From the NCBI GenBank assembly GCA_003719395.1, contig RHMC01000009.1, forward strand, positions 17,541-81,540: a stretch of 64,000 bases of DNA, in the 5' to 3' direction. The position numbers and the translations under genes are program-made. Below are positions 37,439 to 45,511 of the stretch, piece by piece (the first letter of the stretch is position 1; each line of letters opens with the position of its first letter). The notes beneath the pieces were generated by a model. That model was not told the DNA's origin and ran no database searches. It was given only the letters and a program-made list of their open reading frames with translations. The stretch comes from Streptomyces altiplanensis (lineage in GTDB: Bacteria > Actinomycetota > Actinomycetes > Streptomycetales > Streptomycetaceae).

Positions 37439-38968
37439 ATGGCAGACGACTACCTCGTACGCATCGGCAAGCTCATCCGTGACGCCCGTCAGCACCGGGG
37501 CTGGACACAGAGTCAGCTCGCCGAGGCGCTGGGCACCAGCCAGAGCGCCGTGAACCGCATCGAGCGCGGCAACCAGAACATCAGCCTTGAGATGATCGCG
37601 CGCATCGGTGAGGCTCTCGACAGTGAAATCGTCTCGTTGGGGTACGCGGGACCGATGCATCTACGTGTCGTCGGTGGACGACGTCTTTCCGGTTCGATCG
37701 ACGTGAAGACGAGCAAGAACGCGTGTGTGGCGCTGCTTTGCGCCTCGCTGCTCAACAAGGGCCGCACCGTACTGAGGCGCGTCGCGCGCATCGAGGAGGT
37801 GTACCGCCTGCTGGAGGTGCTCAACTCGATCGGCGTGCGCACCCGTTGGGTCAACGACGGGAAGGACCTGGAGATCGTCCCGCCCGCCGAGCTGGACATG
37901 GACTCCATGGACGCCGAGGCGGCGCGCCGGACGCGGAGCATCATCATGTTCCTCGGCCCGCTGCTGCACCGCATGGACCACTTCAAACTCCCGTACGCGG
38001 GCGGCTGCGACCTCGGCACCCGCACCATCGAGCCGCACATGATCGCGCTGCGCCGCTTCGGCCTGGACATCACCGCGACCGAGGGCATCTACCACGCGGT
38101 GGTGGAGCCTTCGGCCGGGCCCGACCGCCCGATCGTGCTGACCGAACGCGGCGACACGGTGACCGAGAACGCGCTGCTCGCGGCGGCCCGGCACGACGGC
38201 GTGAGCGTCATCCGCAACGCCTCGTCCAACTACATGGTCCAGGATCTGTGCTTCTTCCTGGAGGCGCTGGGCGTACGGGTCGACGGGATCGGCACGACCA
38301 CGCTGACCGTGCACGGCGTACCGAACATCGACGTGGACGTCGACTACTCGCCCTCCGAGGACCCGGTCGAGGCGATGAGCCTGCTCGCGGCCGCCGTGGT
38401 GACGGGTTCCGAACTGACGATCCGCCGGGTCCCGATCGAGTTCCTGGAGATCGAGCTCGCGGTGCTGGAGGAGATGGGCCTCGACCACGACCGGACGGGC
38501 GAGTACGAGGCCGACAACGGGCGTACGCGGCTGGTGGACCTGACCGTACGGCCCTCCAAGCTGGAGGCGCCGATCGACAAGATCCATCCGATGCCGTTCC
38601 CCGGGCTGAACATCGACAACGTGCCGTTCTTCGCGGCGATCGCGGCAGTCGCCCAGGGGCAGACCCTGATCCACGACTGGGTGTACGACAACCGCGCGAT
38701 CTACCTGACGGACCTCAACCGCCTCGGCGGCCGTCTCCAGCTCCTGGACCCGCACCGCGTCCTGGTCGAGGGCCCGACCCGGTGGCGCGCCGCCGAGATG
38801 ATGTGCCCGCCGGCGCTGCGGCCCGCCGTGGTCGTCCTGCTGGCGATGATGGCGGCCGAAGGCACGTCCGTACTGCGCAATGTGTACGTCATCAACCGCG
38901 GGTACGAAGACCTCGCCGAGCGCCTGAACTCGATCGGCGCGCAGATCGAGATCTTCCGCGACATTTGA
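37439..38968 (+). CDS. UDP-GlcNAc 1-carboxyvinyltransferase (MurA)-like protein with an N-terminal XRE helix-turn-helix
   Basis: 509 residues, intact. Residues about 7-62 form a Cro/CI-type HTH: IGKLIRDARQHRGWTQSQLA and LGTSQSAVNRIERGNQNIS. From about residue 70 an EPSP-synthase/MurA fold begins: RLSGSIDVKTSKNACVALLC (the K-N of MurA's KN(S/A) motif), MFLGPLLHR, VTENALLAAARHDGVSVIRN, EDPVEAMSLLAAAVVTGS and HPMPFPGLNIDN. At the catalytic loop GCDLGTRTIEPHM, MurA normally has a Cys or Asp in GxCxxGxRPxxxH, so catalysis is uncertain. S. coelicolor SCO5998 has the same layout. It may be a UDP-GlcNAc-sensing regulator or a second MurA. Confidence 0.85.
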   Translation: MADDYLVRIGKLIRDARQHRGWTQSQLAEALGTSQSAVNRIERGNQNISLEMIARIGEALDSEIVSLGYAGPMHLRVVGGRRLSGSIDVKTSKNACVALLCASLLNKGRTVLRRVARIEEVYRLLEVLNSIGVRTRWVNDGKDLEIVPPAELDMDSMDAEAARRTRSIIMFLGPLLHRMDHFKLPYAGGCDLGTRTIEPHMIALRRFGLDITATEGIYHAVVEPSAGPDRPIVLTERGDTVTENALLAAARHDGVSVIRNASSNYMVQDLCFFLEALGVRVDGIGTTTLTVHGVPNIDVDVDYSPSEDPVEAMSLLAAAVVTGSELTIRRVPIEFLEIELAVLEEMGLDHDRTGEYEADNGRTRLVDLTVRPSKLEAPIDKIHPMPFPGLNIDNVPFFAAIAAVAQGQTLIHDWVYDNRAIYLTDLNRLGGRLQLLDPHRVLVEGPTRWRAAEMMCPPALRPAVVVLLAMMAAEGTSVLRNVYVINRGYEDLAERLNSIGAQIEIFRDI

Positions 38969-38981
38969 CCGGCGCGGTGTC

Positions 38982-39005
38982 GTGCCCTTTGGAGACAAGG
39001 GGCAC
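38982..39005 (+). terminator. Hairpin after the HTH-MurA gene
   Basis: GTGCCCTTTG at 38982-38991 pairs with CAAGGGGCAC at 38996-39005 (10 bp with one G-T pair, loop GAGA), 14 bp after the stop codon. Confidence 0.7.
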
Positions 39006-39481
39006 AACACCTCAACATGCCAACTGACCTGCGAATACTTACCTTCACGGCCCTTCACTGATCACTGTTGTTTTTCAGCACCTTGTGCAACGCCCGCGCA
39101 AGATGATCTTGAATGGTTGACAGTGCGTCAGAAAAATGCGTTCCGGGGGCAAACGCCCCTGGTACGCCCCTCGTCTGCCCGGGGTGCGCCTCGGCACAGA
39201 CAGGCTTTGTGGCTGGGGGTTCCGGTGTCGTCGAGGAGGCTTGCGGGCTTGTCGCAGTGCCGGCACGGTCGTGGCGCAGAAAGGATGCGGGAGGGGTCGC
39301 TCCAGCCGACAGTCTGCTGCGTCAGCAGTGAAGCCGCATTGGACGCTCGGGCGGGGAGGTGTCCACATCCGCATTCCGCAAGCCGGAATGCTGGACCGAC
39401 GAGCCTGAGCCCATGGACGTCGGCGGCCGTCTGCGTTCTGCCGCCCTCACCCCGGGGCGTCGCCTGACAGATCCTCGGGAC
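39006..39481. other. Gene-poor stretch at the start of the accessory region
   Basis: No complete gene is seen. On the minus strand, about 39130-39320 encodes PCRHCDKPASLLDDTGTPSH, then KACLC. The CxxC pattern followed by a His and a Cys resembles small zinc-ribbon proteins found on Streptomyces mobile elements. No convincing start codon or ribosome-binding site precedes it, so it may be a remnant. This is also where similarity to the conserved SCO-type gene order stops. Confidence 0.35.
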
Positions 39482-39808
39482 GTGTGGCCCCCTCCCGGCG
39501 TCTTCCGCACCGACTTCCTCGACACCAGTTCCCTGTCGACCCCTGCGGGGCGCATCGCCGCCTACGACGGCACCCCTGCCCACACCACCCTGGACTGGGC
39601 CGACACCGCGAACCACACCCAGCTCGGGGACCCCGTCAAGGGCGCCGCCCTGATCCACGAGGTCGTCAGCGGCGACAAGCTTCCCGGGCGTCTGGCCCTG
39701 GGCCGTGACGCGATCGAACGTCAACTGGTCAAGATCCAGAGCCTTCAGGACGACCTCGCGGCCTGGCAGGACACGTCCTCCGCCACCGCCTGCGACGACG
39801 CCCTCTGA
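39482..39808 (+). pseudogene. C-terminal fragment of a short-chain dehydrogenase
   Basis: About 108 residues starting at PPPGVFRTDFLDTSSLSTPA and ending DDLAAWQDTSSATACDDAL. They correspond to the last third of classical SDR proteins, after the catalytic YxxxK, including the GVFRTDF substrate-lid stretch and LALGRDAIERQLVKI. The Rossmann motif, NAG and YxxxK parts are absent upstream in all frames. An ORF with a start at 39413 exists, but its first 25 residues look unrelated to SDRs. Confidence 0.72.
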
Positions 39809-39852
39809 GCGCCTTCAGCCGCGCCTTTTGAAGACAGGAAGTACCCCAGGCC

Positions 39853-40146
39853 ATGACACCCTGCTGACCGGACGGCCGCGTGGCCGTGGTGACCGGCGCC
39901 TCCAGCGGAATGGGTGCGGCCACCGCTCGCCGGCTCGCCGAACTCGGAGCCGCCGTCGCCGTCGTCGCCCGCCGCCAGGAGAAGCTCGAAGCGCTCGCCG
40001 CCGACATCGCCTCGACGGGCGGAAAGGTACTCTCCCTGCCCGTCGACGTCACCGACCGCGCCTGTCCTCGGAGCGGGCCGCTTGCGCAGCCGGGCGGCCG
40101 CGGGCCCGGCCGGGCAAGGTTCTTCAGGGCTTGCCCGGAGGCGTGA
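39853..40146 (+). pseudogene. N-terminal fragment of a different short-chain dehydrogenase
   Basis: ATG 39853 lies after a GGAAG-type site. With one indel near 39862 it reads into GRVAVVTGASSGMGAATARR, then LAELGAAVAVVARRQEKLEA and VLSLPVDVTD, the first 65 residues of an SDR with the TGxxxGxG cofactor motif. After DVTD (about 40058) similarity ends abruptly in CG-rich sequence and a stop follows at 40144-40146. The catalytic tetrad is missing. It is not the missing front half of the preceding fragment, because it lies downstream of it. Confidence 0.72.
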
Positions 40147-40236
40147 TCGATACGCGCGACCCATGGACCAGCCGCGCCGCGTCCGTCATCTCGCCGAGCG
40201 GGACCCGAATGAGAGATACGCCCGCAAGCGCGCAGG

Positions 40237-41142
40237 TCAGATGCGGATGACAATCTTCCCGCGGGTGCGTCCGCGCTCGGCCTGCACATGGGCGTCGGCG
40301 ATCCGCTCCAGGGGATAGGTCTGTTCGACACGGGGTGTGTAGCGGCCTTGCCTGCCCAGTTCCGCGGCCTCGGACAGGAGGGTGGAGTCGTTCTCCGCGT
40401 CGACCACATGGGTGCCCAGGCGCCGCCCGCCTGCATGGTCGGCGACCGTCGCAACGCGCGTGGGGTCACCCGTGATCGCGACGAGGTCGTCCAGGGAACC
40501 GGAGGCCGCGGTGTCGAGCGTGACGTCGACGCCGTGCCGAACGAGAGCGGAGAGGCGCTGCGCGAGACCGGGACCGTAGGTCGTGGGAACGGCACCGAGA
40601 GAGGTGAGGAAGGCGTGGTTGCGCTCGCTGGCTGTCCCGATCACGGTGGCACCTCGGGCCACAGCGATCTCGACTGCCGCACTGCCCACGCCTCCGGCGG
40701 CGCCCTCGACGAGAAGGGTGCGCCCCGACAGGGGTCCGAGCGCGTTCAGACCACGCAGCGCGGTCACGGACGCGAGGCCGGCGCCCGCGGCCTGCTCATC
40801 GGTCCAGGTCTCGGCGGCGTGCGCCCAGGCCGAGAGGACGGCCAGCTCTGCGGTCGCGCCGGTGACACCGCCCAGTCCGAAGACGCGGTCGCCGATGCTC
40901 ACCCCCTGCACCCCGTCACCGATTTCGTCGACCACACCGACGGCGTCGCGTCCAGGAACGGCGGGCAGCTCCACGGGGAGCAGCTCCCGCAGGGCGCCGG
41001 CGCGGAGCTTCCAGTCGATCGGATTGACGCCGGCCGCCGCGACGCGAACACGGATCTCCCCCGGACCGGGGTGGGGGTCGGGAGCCTGCTCGATCCTCAG
41101 GCTCTTCGGGCCGCCGAATTCGTGGAAGCGGGCTGCACGCAT
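40237..41142 (-). CDS. NADPH:quinone oxidoreductase-like medium-chain dehydrogenase (zinc-free)
   Basis: 301 residues, intact, starting at ATG 41140-41142. MDR-family signatures are RVRVAAAGVNPIDWKLRAG, VPGRDAVGVVDEIGDGV, the NADPH motif LLVEGAAGGVGSAAVEIAVARG and VDVTLDTAASGSLDDL. The structural and catalytic zinc ligands of alcohol dehydrogenases are absent, which indicates the quinone oxidoreductase/enone reductase branch. It diverges from the HxlR regulator at 41409. An inverted repeat between them suggests co-regulation, a common arrangement for electrophile or quinone stress genes. Confidence 0.88.
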   Translation of the reverse strand: MRAARFHEFGGPKSLRIEQAPDPHPGPGEIRVRVAAAGVNPIDWKLRAGALRELLPVELPAVPGRDAVGVVDEIGDGVQGVSIGDRVFGLGGVTGATAELAVLSAWAHAAETWTDEQAAGAGLASVTALRGLNALGPLSGRTLLVEGAAGGVGSAAVEIAVARGATVIGTASERNHAFLTSLGAVPTTYGPGLAQRLSALVRHGVDVTLDTAASGSLDDLVAITGDPTRVATVADHAGGRRLGTHVVDAENDSTLLSEAAELGRQGRYTPRVEQTYPLERIADAHVQAERGRTRGKIVIRI

Positions 41143-41354
41143 AATCCTCTGCCTTACCTTTGCCGGGCTAGATGATGGTGTTCTTTCGACGCCCGTGGCT
41201 CCGGTGAGGGGCTGGCCGGCAAGCTGGCTGCCGGCCGGAGGAGGACGGGTGCGGATCAGTGAGGTCGCCGATCAGGCGGGCGGCCGCCCTCCCCCCGAAA
41301 AGCGGATTCCGCCCGGCGTAGGAATACCTCCCGCTGCGCCGATGCTCAGGAAGA

Positions 41355-41383
41355 TATCCAGAAGGTCGGTCACCATCTGGATA
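41355..41383. promoter_or_regulatory. Inverted repeat between the quinone oxidoreductase and HxlR genes
   Basis: TATCCAGA at 41355-41362 and TCTGGATA at 41376-41383 are perfect inverted half-sites with 13 bp between them. They lie 26 bp upstream of the HxlR start in the divergent promoter region, where an autoregulatory HxlR operator is expected. Confidence 0.6.
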
Positions 41384-41408
41384 CCAAGACGGGCGACGGG
41401 AGACCTCG

Positions 41409-41795
41409 ATGACACAACGGCGGCCGCTGCCACCCGACTTGTTCGACGAGCTGTGCCCGTCCTCGCTGCTCCCCTTCCGCTTCGGTGACAAATGGGCCTC
41501 CATGGTCCTCCTCTGCCTGGACGACGGCCCGCGCAGATACTCCGAACTCCGCGTGCCGCTGCGCCGCGTCACCCCGAAGGCACTGACCCAGTCGCTCCGA
41601 GGCTTGGAGCGGAACGGGTTCGTGTCACGCACGGTGCACGCCGACCCGAAACTGCGGGTGGAGTACGCGCTCACACCGCTGGGCCGCAGCATGCTGGAGC
41701 CGCTGGACGCCGCGTGCCGTTGGGCGGTCGAGCACTGGGACGAACTGCTCGACGCCCACGAGGGCGGCGAGGACGCCGCCTCCCCCGTCGGCTGA
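41409..41795 (+). CDS. HxlR-family transcriptional regulator
   Basis: 128 residues from ATG 41409. The winged HTH of the HxlR family is clear: LLPFRFGDKWASMVLLCL (normally GxKWxxxIL), RYSELRVPLRRVTPKALTQS, LRGLERNGFVSRTVHAD and VEYALTPLGRSMLEPLDAAC. The usual N-terminal Cys of redox-sensing members is present as ELCPSS at residues 15-17, so thiol or quinone sensing is plausible. The divergent quinone oxidoreductase gene is the likely target. Confidence 0.88.
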   Translation: MTQRRPLPPDLFDELCPSSLLPFRFGDKWASMVLLCLDDGPRRYSELRVPLRRVTPKALTQSLRGLERNGFVSRTVHADPKLRVEYALTPLGRSMLEPLDAACRWAVEHWDELLDAHEGGEDAASPVG

Positions 41796-42208
41796 CCTCG
41801 AACCTGCTCAGAACCCCTGACACCATGGTCTGCGGAGGATGCTGCTGTCGCTCGCCGGTGACCAGGAAGACGCGGGGCAGGCCGGCCTCTCAGGCCCTGC
41901 CGCGTCGGCGGCGTGGCCCCCCGCCGGGCACTTTCTCAGCTCGTTGATCCTGTGTGGTTCACGCGAACCTCGACGGCCTTTCGCGCGCGTCCGTCCTCGC
42001 CCGGTGGCGCACACTCCCTCACCTGTGCGCCGGGCTCCCGTAACCGCAATGCGAGCGCCACCAGCGGTTCGACATCCCACGCGCGGCCCACAGGTCGGCA
42101 ACAACGCACGCACCGCGCGTCTCCCGTCTCCGCGGGTACCGGTCTCGGTCGGCGGTCGTGCGGTCTGACAGGGGCCTCGCCCCAAGCCTCCCGGGGCGCT
42201 CTGCATGG
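41796..42208. other. Non-coding or degraded stretch
   Basis: No ORF here has codon bias, a start with a ribosome-binding site, or a protein I can recognise. Composition is high-GC but without consistent third-position bias, unlike the flanking genes. Confidence 0.4.
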
Positions 42209-42245
42209 AGCAAGGGCACGGAGGGGAAACCTCCTTGCCCTTGCT
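42209..42245. terminator. Strong stem-loop with T-rich flank
   Basis: AGCAAGGGCA at 42209-42218 and TGCCCTTGCT at 42236-42245 pair perfectly, and GGAGG/CCTCC extends the stem inward around a short loop. TTTGT follows on the plus strand. The gene it once served is not apparent, since the nearest upstream plus-strand gene (HxlR) ends 414 bp away. Confidence 0.75.
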
Positions 42246-42433
42246 TTGTATCCGCGGTGAGGGACGACCTCTCGTCGAGGACGCCTGGCTCCGTCCCGTG
42301 TTCGGTGCCACGACGGGGGACGACCCGGTTGATCCCTGCGGTCCGGCCCTGCCTGGCCTACTCGTCCCGCTGACCCACCAGGGATTACGGGACAGCCCGC
42401 AGGTGGTGGTTTGCCGCTGGCTGGTAGCGGCCT

Positions 42434-43180
42434 TCAGAGCTGGGTTTCTCCGCCGTCCACCGCCAGTTCGACGCCGGTGGTGTACGTGGCGTCGAAGGCG
42501 AGGAACGCAGCCGCCTTCGCGAACTCCTCGACGGTGCCGTAGCGCTTCATGGGATTACTCGCGGTCCGCTCCGCCCTGAACCGGTCGGCGGCCTCCTTGG
42601 ACAAGCCCATCGTTTCCAGGATCCCCGAGTCGATGGGACCTGGGCTGATCGCGTTCACACGGATCCCTCGCGGAAGCAGCTCGCGGGAGAGGGTGCGGGC
42701 CATCGAGCGCAGCGCCGCCTTGCCCGCCGCGTAGACGCTGGTGTCCATCAGGCCCATGACGTTGGCGATCGAGGTGGTGAGGACGACGCCGGCATCCTCG
42801 CTCAGCAGCGGGGCGAGCTTCTGTACGGAGAAGAAGGCACCCTTGACGTTGATCGCGAACAGCTCGTCGTACATCTCCTCGGTCGTGGAGTCGAGGGGCG
42901 TGAGGGGTGAGACGCCGGCGTTGACGAAGAGGGCCTCGACCGAGCCGAGGTCGCTCTTCACCCGGTCGGCGAGTGTGTCCAGGTCGGCCAGTGAGGCCAC
43001 ATCGGCCCGGACGGCCACGGCCTTCGTGCCGAGCCGCTCGCGCGCCGCGTCGAGCTTGGCCTGGGACCGGCCGGTTATCACCACGCGGGCTCCGCCTCGC
43101 ACCAGCAGCTCCGCCACCGCGAGTCCCATGCCGCTGCTGCCACCCGTGATCACGGCGTTCTTGTCGCTGTACTTACCCAT
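42434..43180 (-). CDS. SDR-family oxidoreductase
   Basis: 248 residues from ATG 43178-43180 (MGKYSDKNAV). An in-frame ATG at 43199-43201 lacks a ribosome-binding site, whereas CGGAG lies before the chosen one. Classical SDR motifs are NAVITGGSSGMGLAVAELL, ALFVNAGVSPLTPL (NAG), VLTTSIANVMG, the catalytic YAAGKAA (YxxxK) and RVNAISPGPIDSGI. The C-terminal TYTTGVELAVDGGE is typical of reductases related to FabG. Substrate unknown. It is the only complete SDR among several broken ones nearby. Confidence 0.88.
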   Translation of the reverse strand: MGKYSDKNAVITGGSSGMGLAVAELLVRGGARVVITGRSQAKLDAARERLGTKAVAVRADVASLADLDTLADRVKSDLGSVEALFVNAGVSPLTPLDSTTEEMYDELFAINVKGAFFSVQKLAPLLSEDAGVVLTTSIANVMGLMDTSVYAAGKAALRSMARTLSRELLPRGIRVNAISPGPIDSGILETMGLSKEAADRFRAERTASNPMKRYGTVEEFAKAAAFLAFDATYTTGVELAVDGGETQL

Positions 43181-43248
43181 GCTGAAGTCGCTCCGTTCCA
43201 TCGCCGAACCATGGTGGTACGTCTAAACATCGCCGTTCGCGGGACGCG

Positions 43249-43880
43249 TCAGCGGCGGGTCTCGATCTCCATGTCACCCGAGATGACCGTGCGGATGTGG
43301 TCGCCGGCGAGCAGGTCGTGCGGATTTCCGAGGCCGATGGCGCTGACCTCGTCGAGCCGGGCCAGCTGGGAGGGAGTGAGGTCGACTTGGAGGGCACCCA
43401 GGTTGTCCTTGAGCTGCGCGACCGTACGAGCGCCGATGACCGGTGCCGCCACGCCCGGGGCGTTCAGGGTCCAGGCCAGTGCGACCTGGGCGGGTGTGTG
43501 GCCCAGCTCCGTGGCCACCTCCTTCACCACATCGGCGATGGCGAGGGTGCGTTCGGTGACCATGCCCAGGGCGGCGTTGAGGCTCCTGCGGCTGCCGGCC
43601 GTCTCGCCGGCGACCGGGCCCGCCGGGTTCAGGTCGTCCCGGCCGTACTTGCCGGTGAGCACCCCGCCGCCCAGCGGGGAGAAGGGGACCACGCCCAGTC
43701 CCATCTCGCGTGCCATGGGGATGAGGTCGCGCTCCCCGGTACGCTCGATCAGGCTGTACTCGATCTCCAGCGCGACCAGCGGCGACCAGCCGCGCAGGTC
43801 GGCGATCGTCTGCATGCGCGACACCTGCCAGGCCGGTGCGCTGGAGACCGCCACGTACAGGACCTTGCCCTCAGCCACCC
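43249..43880 (-). pseudogene. Aldo/keto reductase lacking its N-terminal third
   Basis: About 210 residues of an AKR: KVLYVAVSSAPAWQVSRMQT, LEIEYSLIERTGERDLIPMA, GVVPFSPLGGGVLTGKY, VALAWTLNAPGVAAPVIG and ARTVAQLKDNLGAL, ending at 43249. The N-terminal barrel strands with the catalytic Asp and Tyr (normally residues about 50-60) and Lys are missing. Upstream of KVLY the sequence at 43882 onward belongs to an SDR fragment on the other strand. The frame continues open for some 30 more codons but shows no AKR similarity. Confidence 0.75.
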
Positions 43881-43881
43881 C

Positions 43882-44010
43882 ATGGGCACCTCGGCGGCCA
43901 CCCGGGGCGCTGTCGTCACCGGCGGATCGTGTGGCGACCGCCGGGCCGTCGCCCAGAGGATCGCCCAGGACGGCCTGGCGGTCGTGGTGAACCACGCCCA
44001 GGACACGGTT
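43882..44010 (+). pseudogene. N-terminal fragment of a third short-chain dehydrogenase
   Basis: From ATG 43882 the sequence reads MGTSAATRGAVVTGGSCGDR and RAVAQRIAQDGLAVVVNHAQ, the beta1-alpha1-beta2 of an SDR. The cofactor loop is altered (GGSCGDR in place of GGSxGIG). Similarity ends near 44010. It abuts the truncated aldo/keto reductase base to base on the opposite strand, which points to a rearrangement joint. Confidence 0.6.
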
Positions 44011-44173
44011 GCTTCCTCTGGGCTCTCACGTCCCAGTTTCCAGGTGTCCAAGATCAAGGGGAAGCTTCAGCCTGTGGCTGTAAACGATGGATGCTTCGCG
44101 CCCCAAGGTCACTCCTTCGAGGCTCAGCACTTGTACGTCCGCGTACAACTCGTAGGGTGGCAGGGAGAGTTAC

Positions 44174-44788
44174 GTGCGAAGAAAGGTTCAGGCAATGGCT
44201 TTGCGACAGAGGCTGGGACTGAGACGCGGGCGTGCCGCCTTTCGGGCACAAGAGATTTCGGTCAAACTTTCGATCCCGTTCGTCGCGGAGATCAACGGGG
44301 TGTGGGTGCCCGCAGAACCTGAGCGGGAGGCCTCGTGGGAGCTGTATGTCGAACTCGCCACTCGCATCTCGGTTGTCGAGCTGGGAGAGGATGACGGGCT
44401 GCTGCGGGAGGCGCTGTCCTCCCTCTACACGGTATTTGGGACGACGCGGGAGATCCTGCGTCGGTACGGCCCCGCCGTCGCGCCGCGAGTGGCACCGGGG
44501 AACGTGACCTTCGGCGTGCTGGCTGTCAATGTGCTGAATCTTTCCATCCGGCCGCTGCTGAGCCGATGGCATCCACTGCTGACCGCACACGAGGCGACAC
44601 GCAGCCCCCAGATCGATCCGGTCGCACACGAGCGCCAGTGGGCGCGAGCAGCGGAACTGCGGGCAGAGATCGAGTCCGTGAGGAAGGTGCTGCTGGCGCT
44701 TGCACAGACTCTGAACGAGGTTGCGGGTGTCGGCGACCTGATCACCGTACAGATGCCACGCCAACAGCAAGTGCGAGGAACGACCTGA
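44174..44788 (+). CDS. Conserved-type hypothetical protein next to the TIR-WD40 locus
   Basis: Not recognised as a named family. 204 residues from GTG 44174, preceded by GGGAGAG at 6 nt. It is soluble and mostly helical, rich in Leu/Arg/Glu. It contains WELYVELATRISVVELGEDD, EALSSLYTVFGTTREILRRY, VAPGNVTFGVLAVNVLNLSI and a C-terminal helix LRAEIESVRKVLLALAQTLN. There is no transmembrane segment and no obvious catalytic motif. Codon bias is good and no frameshifts are seen, so it is a real gene. I have an impression of similar proteins in other actinomycetes but cannot name them. Its nearest complete neighbour is the TIR-WD40 gene. Confidence 0.7.
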   Translation: MRRKVQAMALRQRLGLRRGRAAFRAQEISVKLSIPFVAEINGVWVPAEPEREASWELYVELATRISVVELGEDDGLLREALSSLYTVFGTTREILRRYGPAVAPRVAPGNVTFGVLAVNVLNLSIRPLLSRWHPLLTAHEATRSPQIDPVAHERQWARAAELRAEIESVRKVLLALAQTLNEVAGVGDLITVQMPRQQQVRGTT

Positions 44789-44975
44789 GTCTGTCCCTCA
44801 ACCCTCCGACCGTCGCAGGGCGGTGGGGCCTTCTCGACATTTTCGAGGTGCCGGCGGCCGGCGGGTGTGACCGGCGACGGCTCTGCCCGATGTGAACATC
44901 AGCCCCGGGGTGGCCGAGGACTACTGGGTCTCTGGCTCGACAGAGGCGCAGCGCAGGGACATCCGATGGGAGCCC

Positions 44976-45131
44976 ATGACTGATCAGAGAACCGCGGTTG
45001 CACAGGCTTTGCGCCTGGTCTCGAGCCGCTTCCTGCACGCGTCGGGTGCCGTGCTCGGAGGCTCTGCGGCCCAGGACTGCGCCACCTCACCCAGTGATCC
45101 GGATGGGGCCGTACTCCTGCCGGGCCCGATG
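44976..45131 (+). pseudogene. Fragment of a minimal nucleotidyltransferase
   Basis: ATG 44976 begins MTDQRTAVAQALRLVSSRFL, followed by GAVLGGSAAQDCATSPSDPD and GAVLLPGP. This is the pol-beta nucleotidyltransferase signature (GS followed by DxD), with the DxD written as DPD and the second strand as GAVLL. After about 50 residues similarity stops, although the frame stays open to 45608. Such domains normally need about 200 residues, so this is a remnant. Confidence 0.55.
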
Positions 45132-45511
45132 ACGTGGCGCACCGGGAAGAGGGTGTGGCAGGACCTACGGGAAACTGACGGCCTGCTCCCCTTGAGGGCG
45201 GGAGCCGTGAGACCGAGGGCGATCACACGGGCCTGCACGCCGCTGACACCGGGGGCGTGCATGGCCGCGACGTCCCGGCGCAATCGCTCGGCGTACGAGG
45301 GACCGGTGGGGCGGGCGACGGCGGGAGCCACCCTGGTGACCGAGCAGCACGGCGGCGCCGGCTGCCGCGGCGAGGCGCTTTCGAAGAGTCAGATCCATGG
45401 CCGCACGCCAGTTTCGCCCCTGGGCGGGACACGATCCGGCACACCTCAGGATCGAGCTGGGGATCTCCCCCCGAACGCGGGCCGTCCCCGGTCGGCTTGC
45501 CGCCCCGGCGC
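45132..45511. other. Stretch without a recognisable gene downstream of the TIR-WD40 gene
   Basis: Both strands carry only long GC-biased open frames without recognisable domains or ribosome-binding sites. No terminator-like hairpin with a T run was found after the TIR-WD40 stop. Confidence 0.4.
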
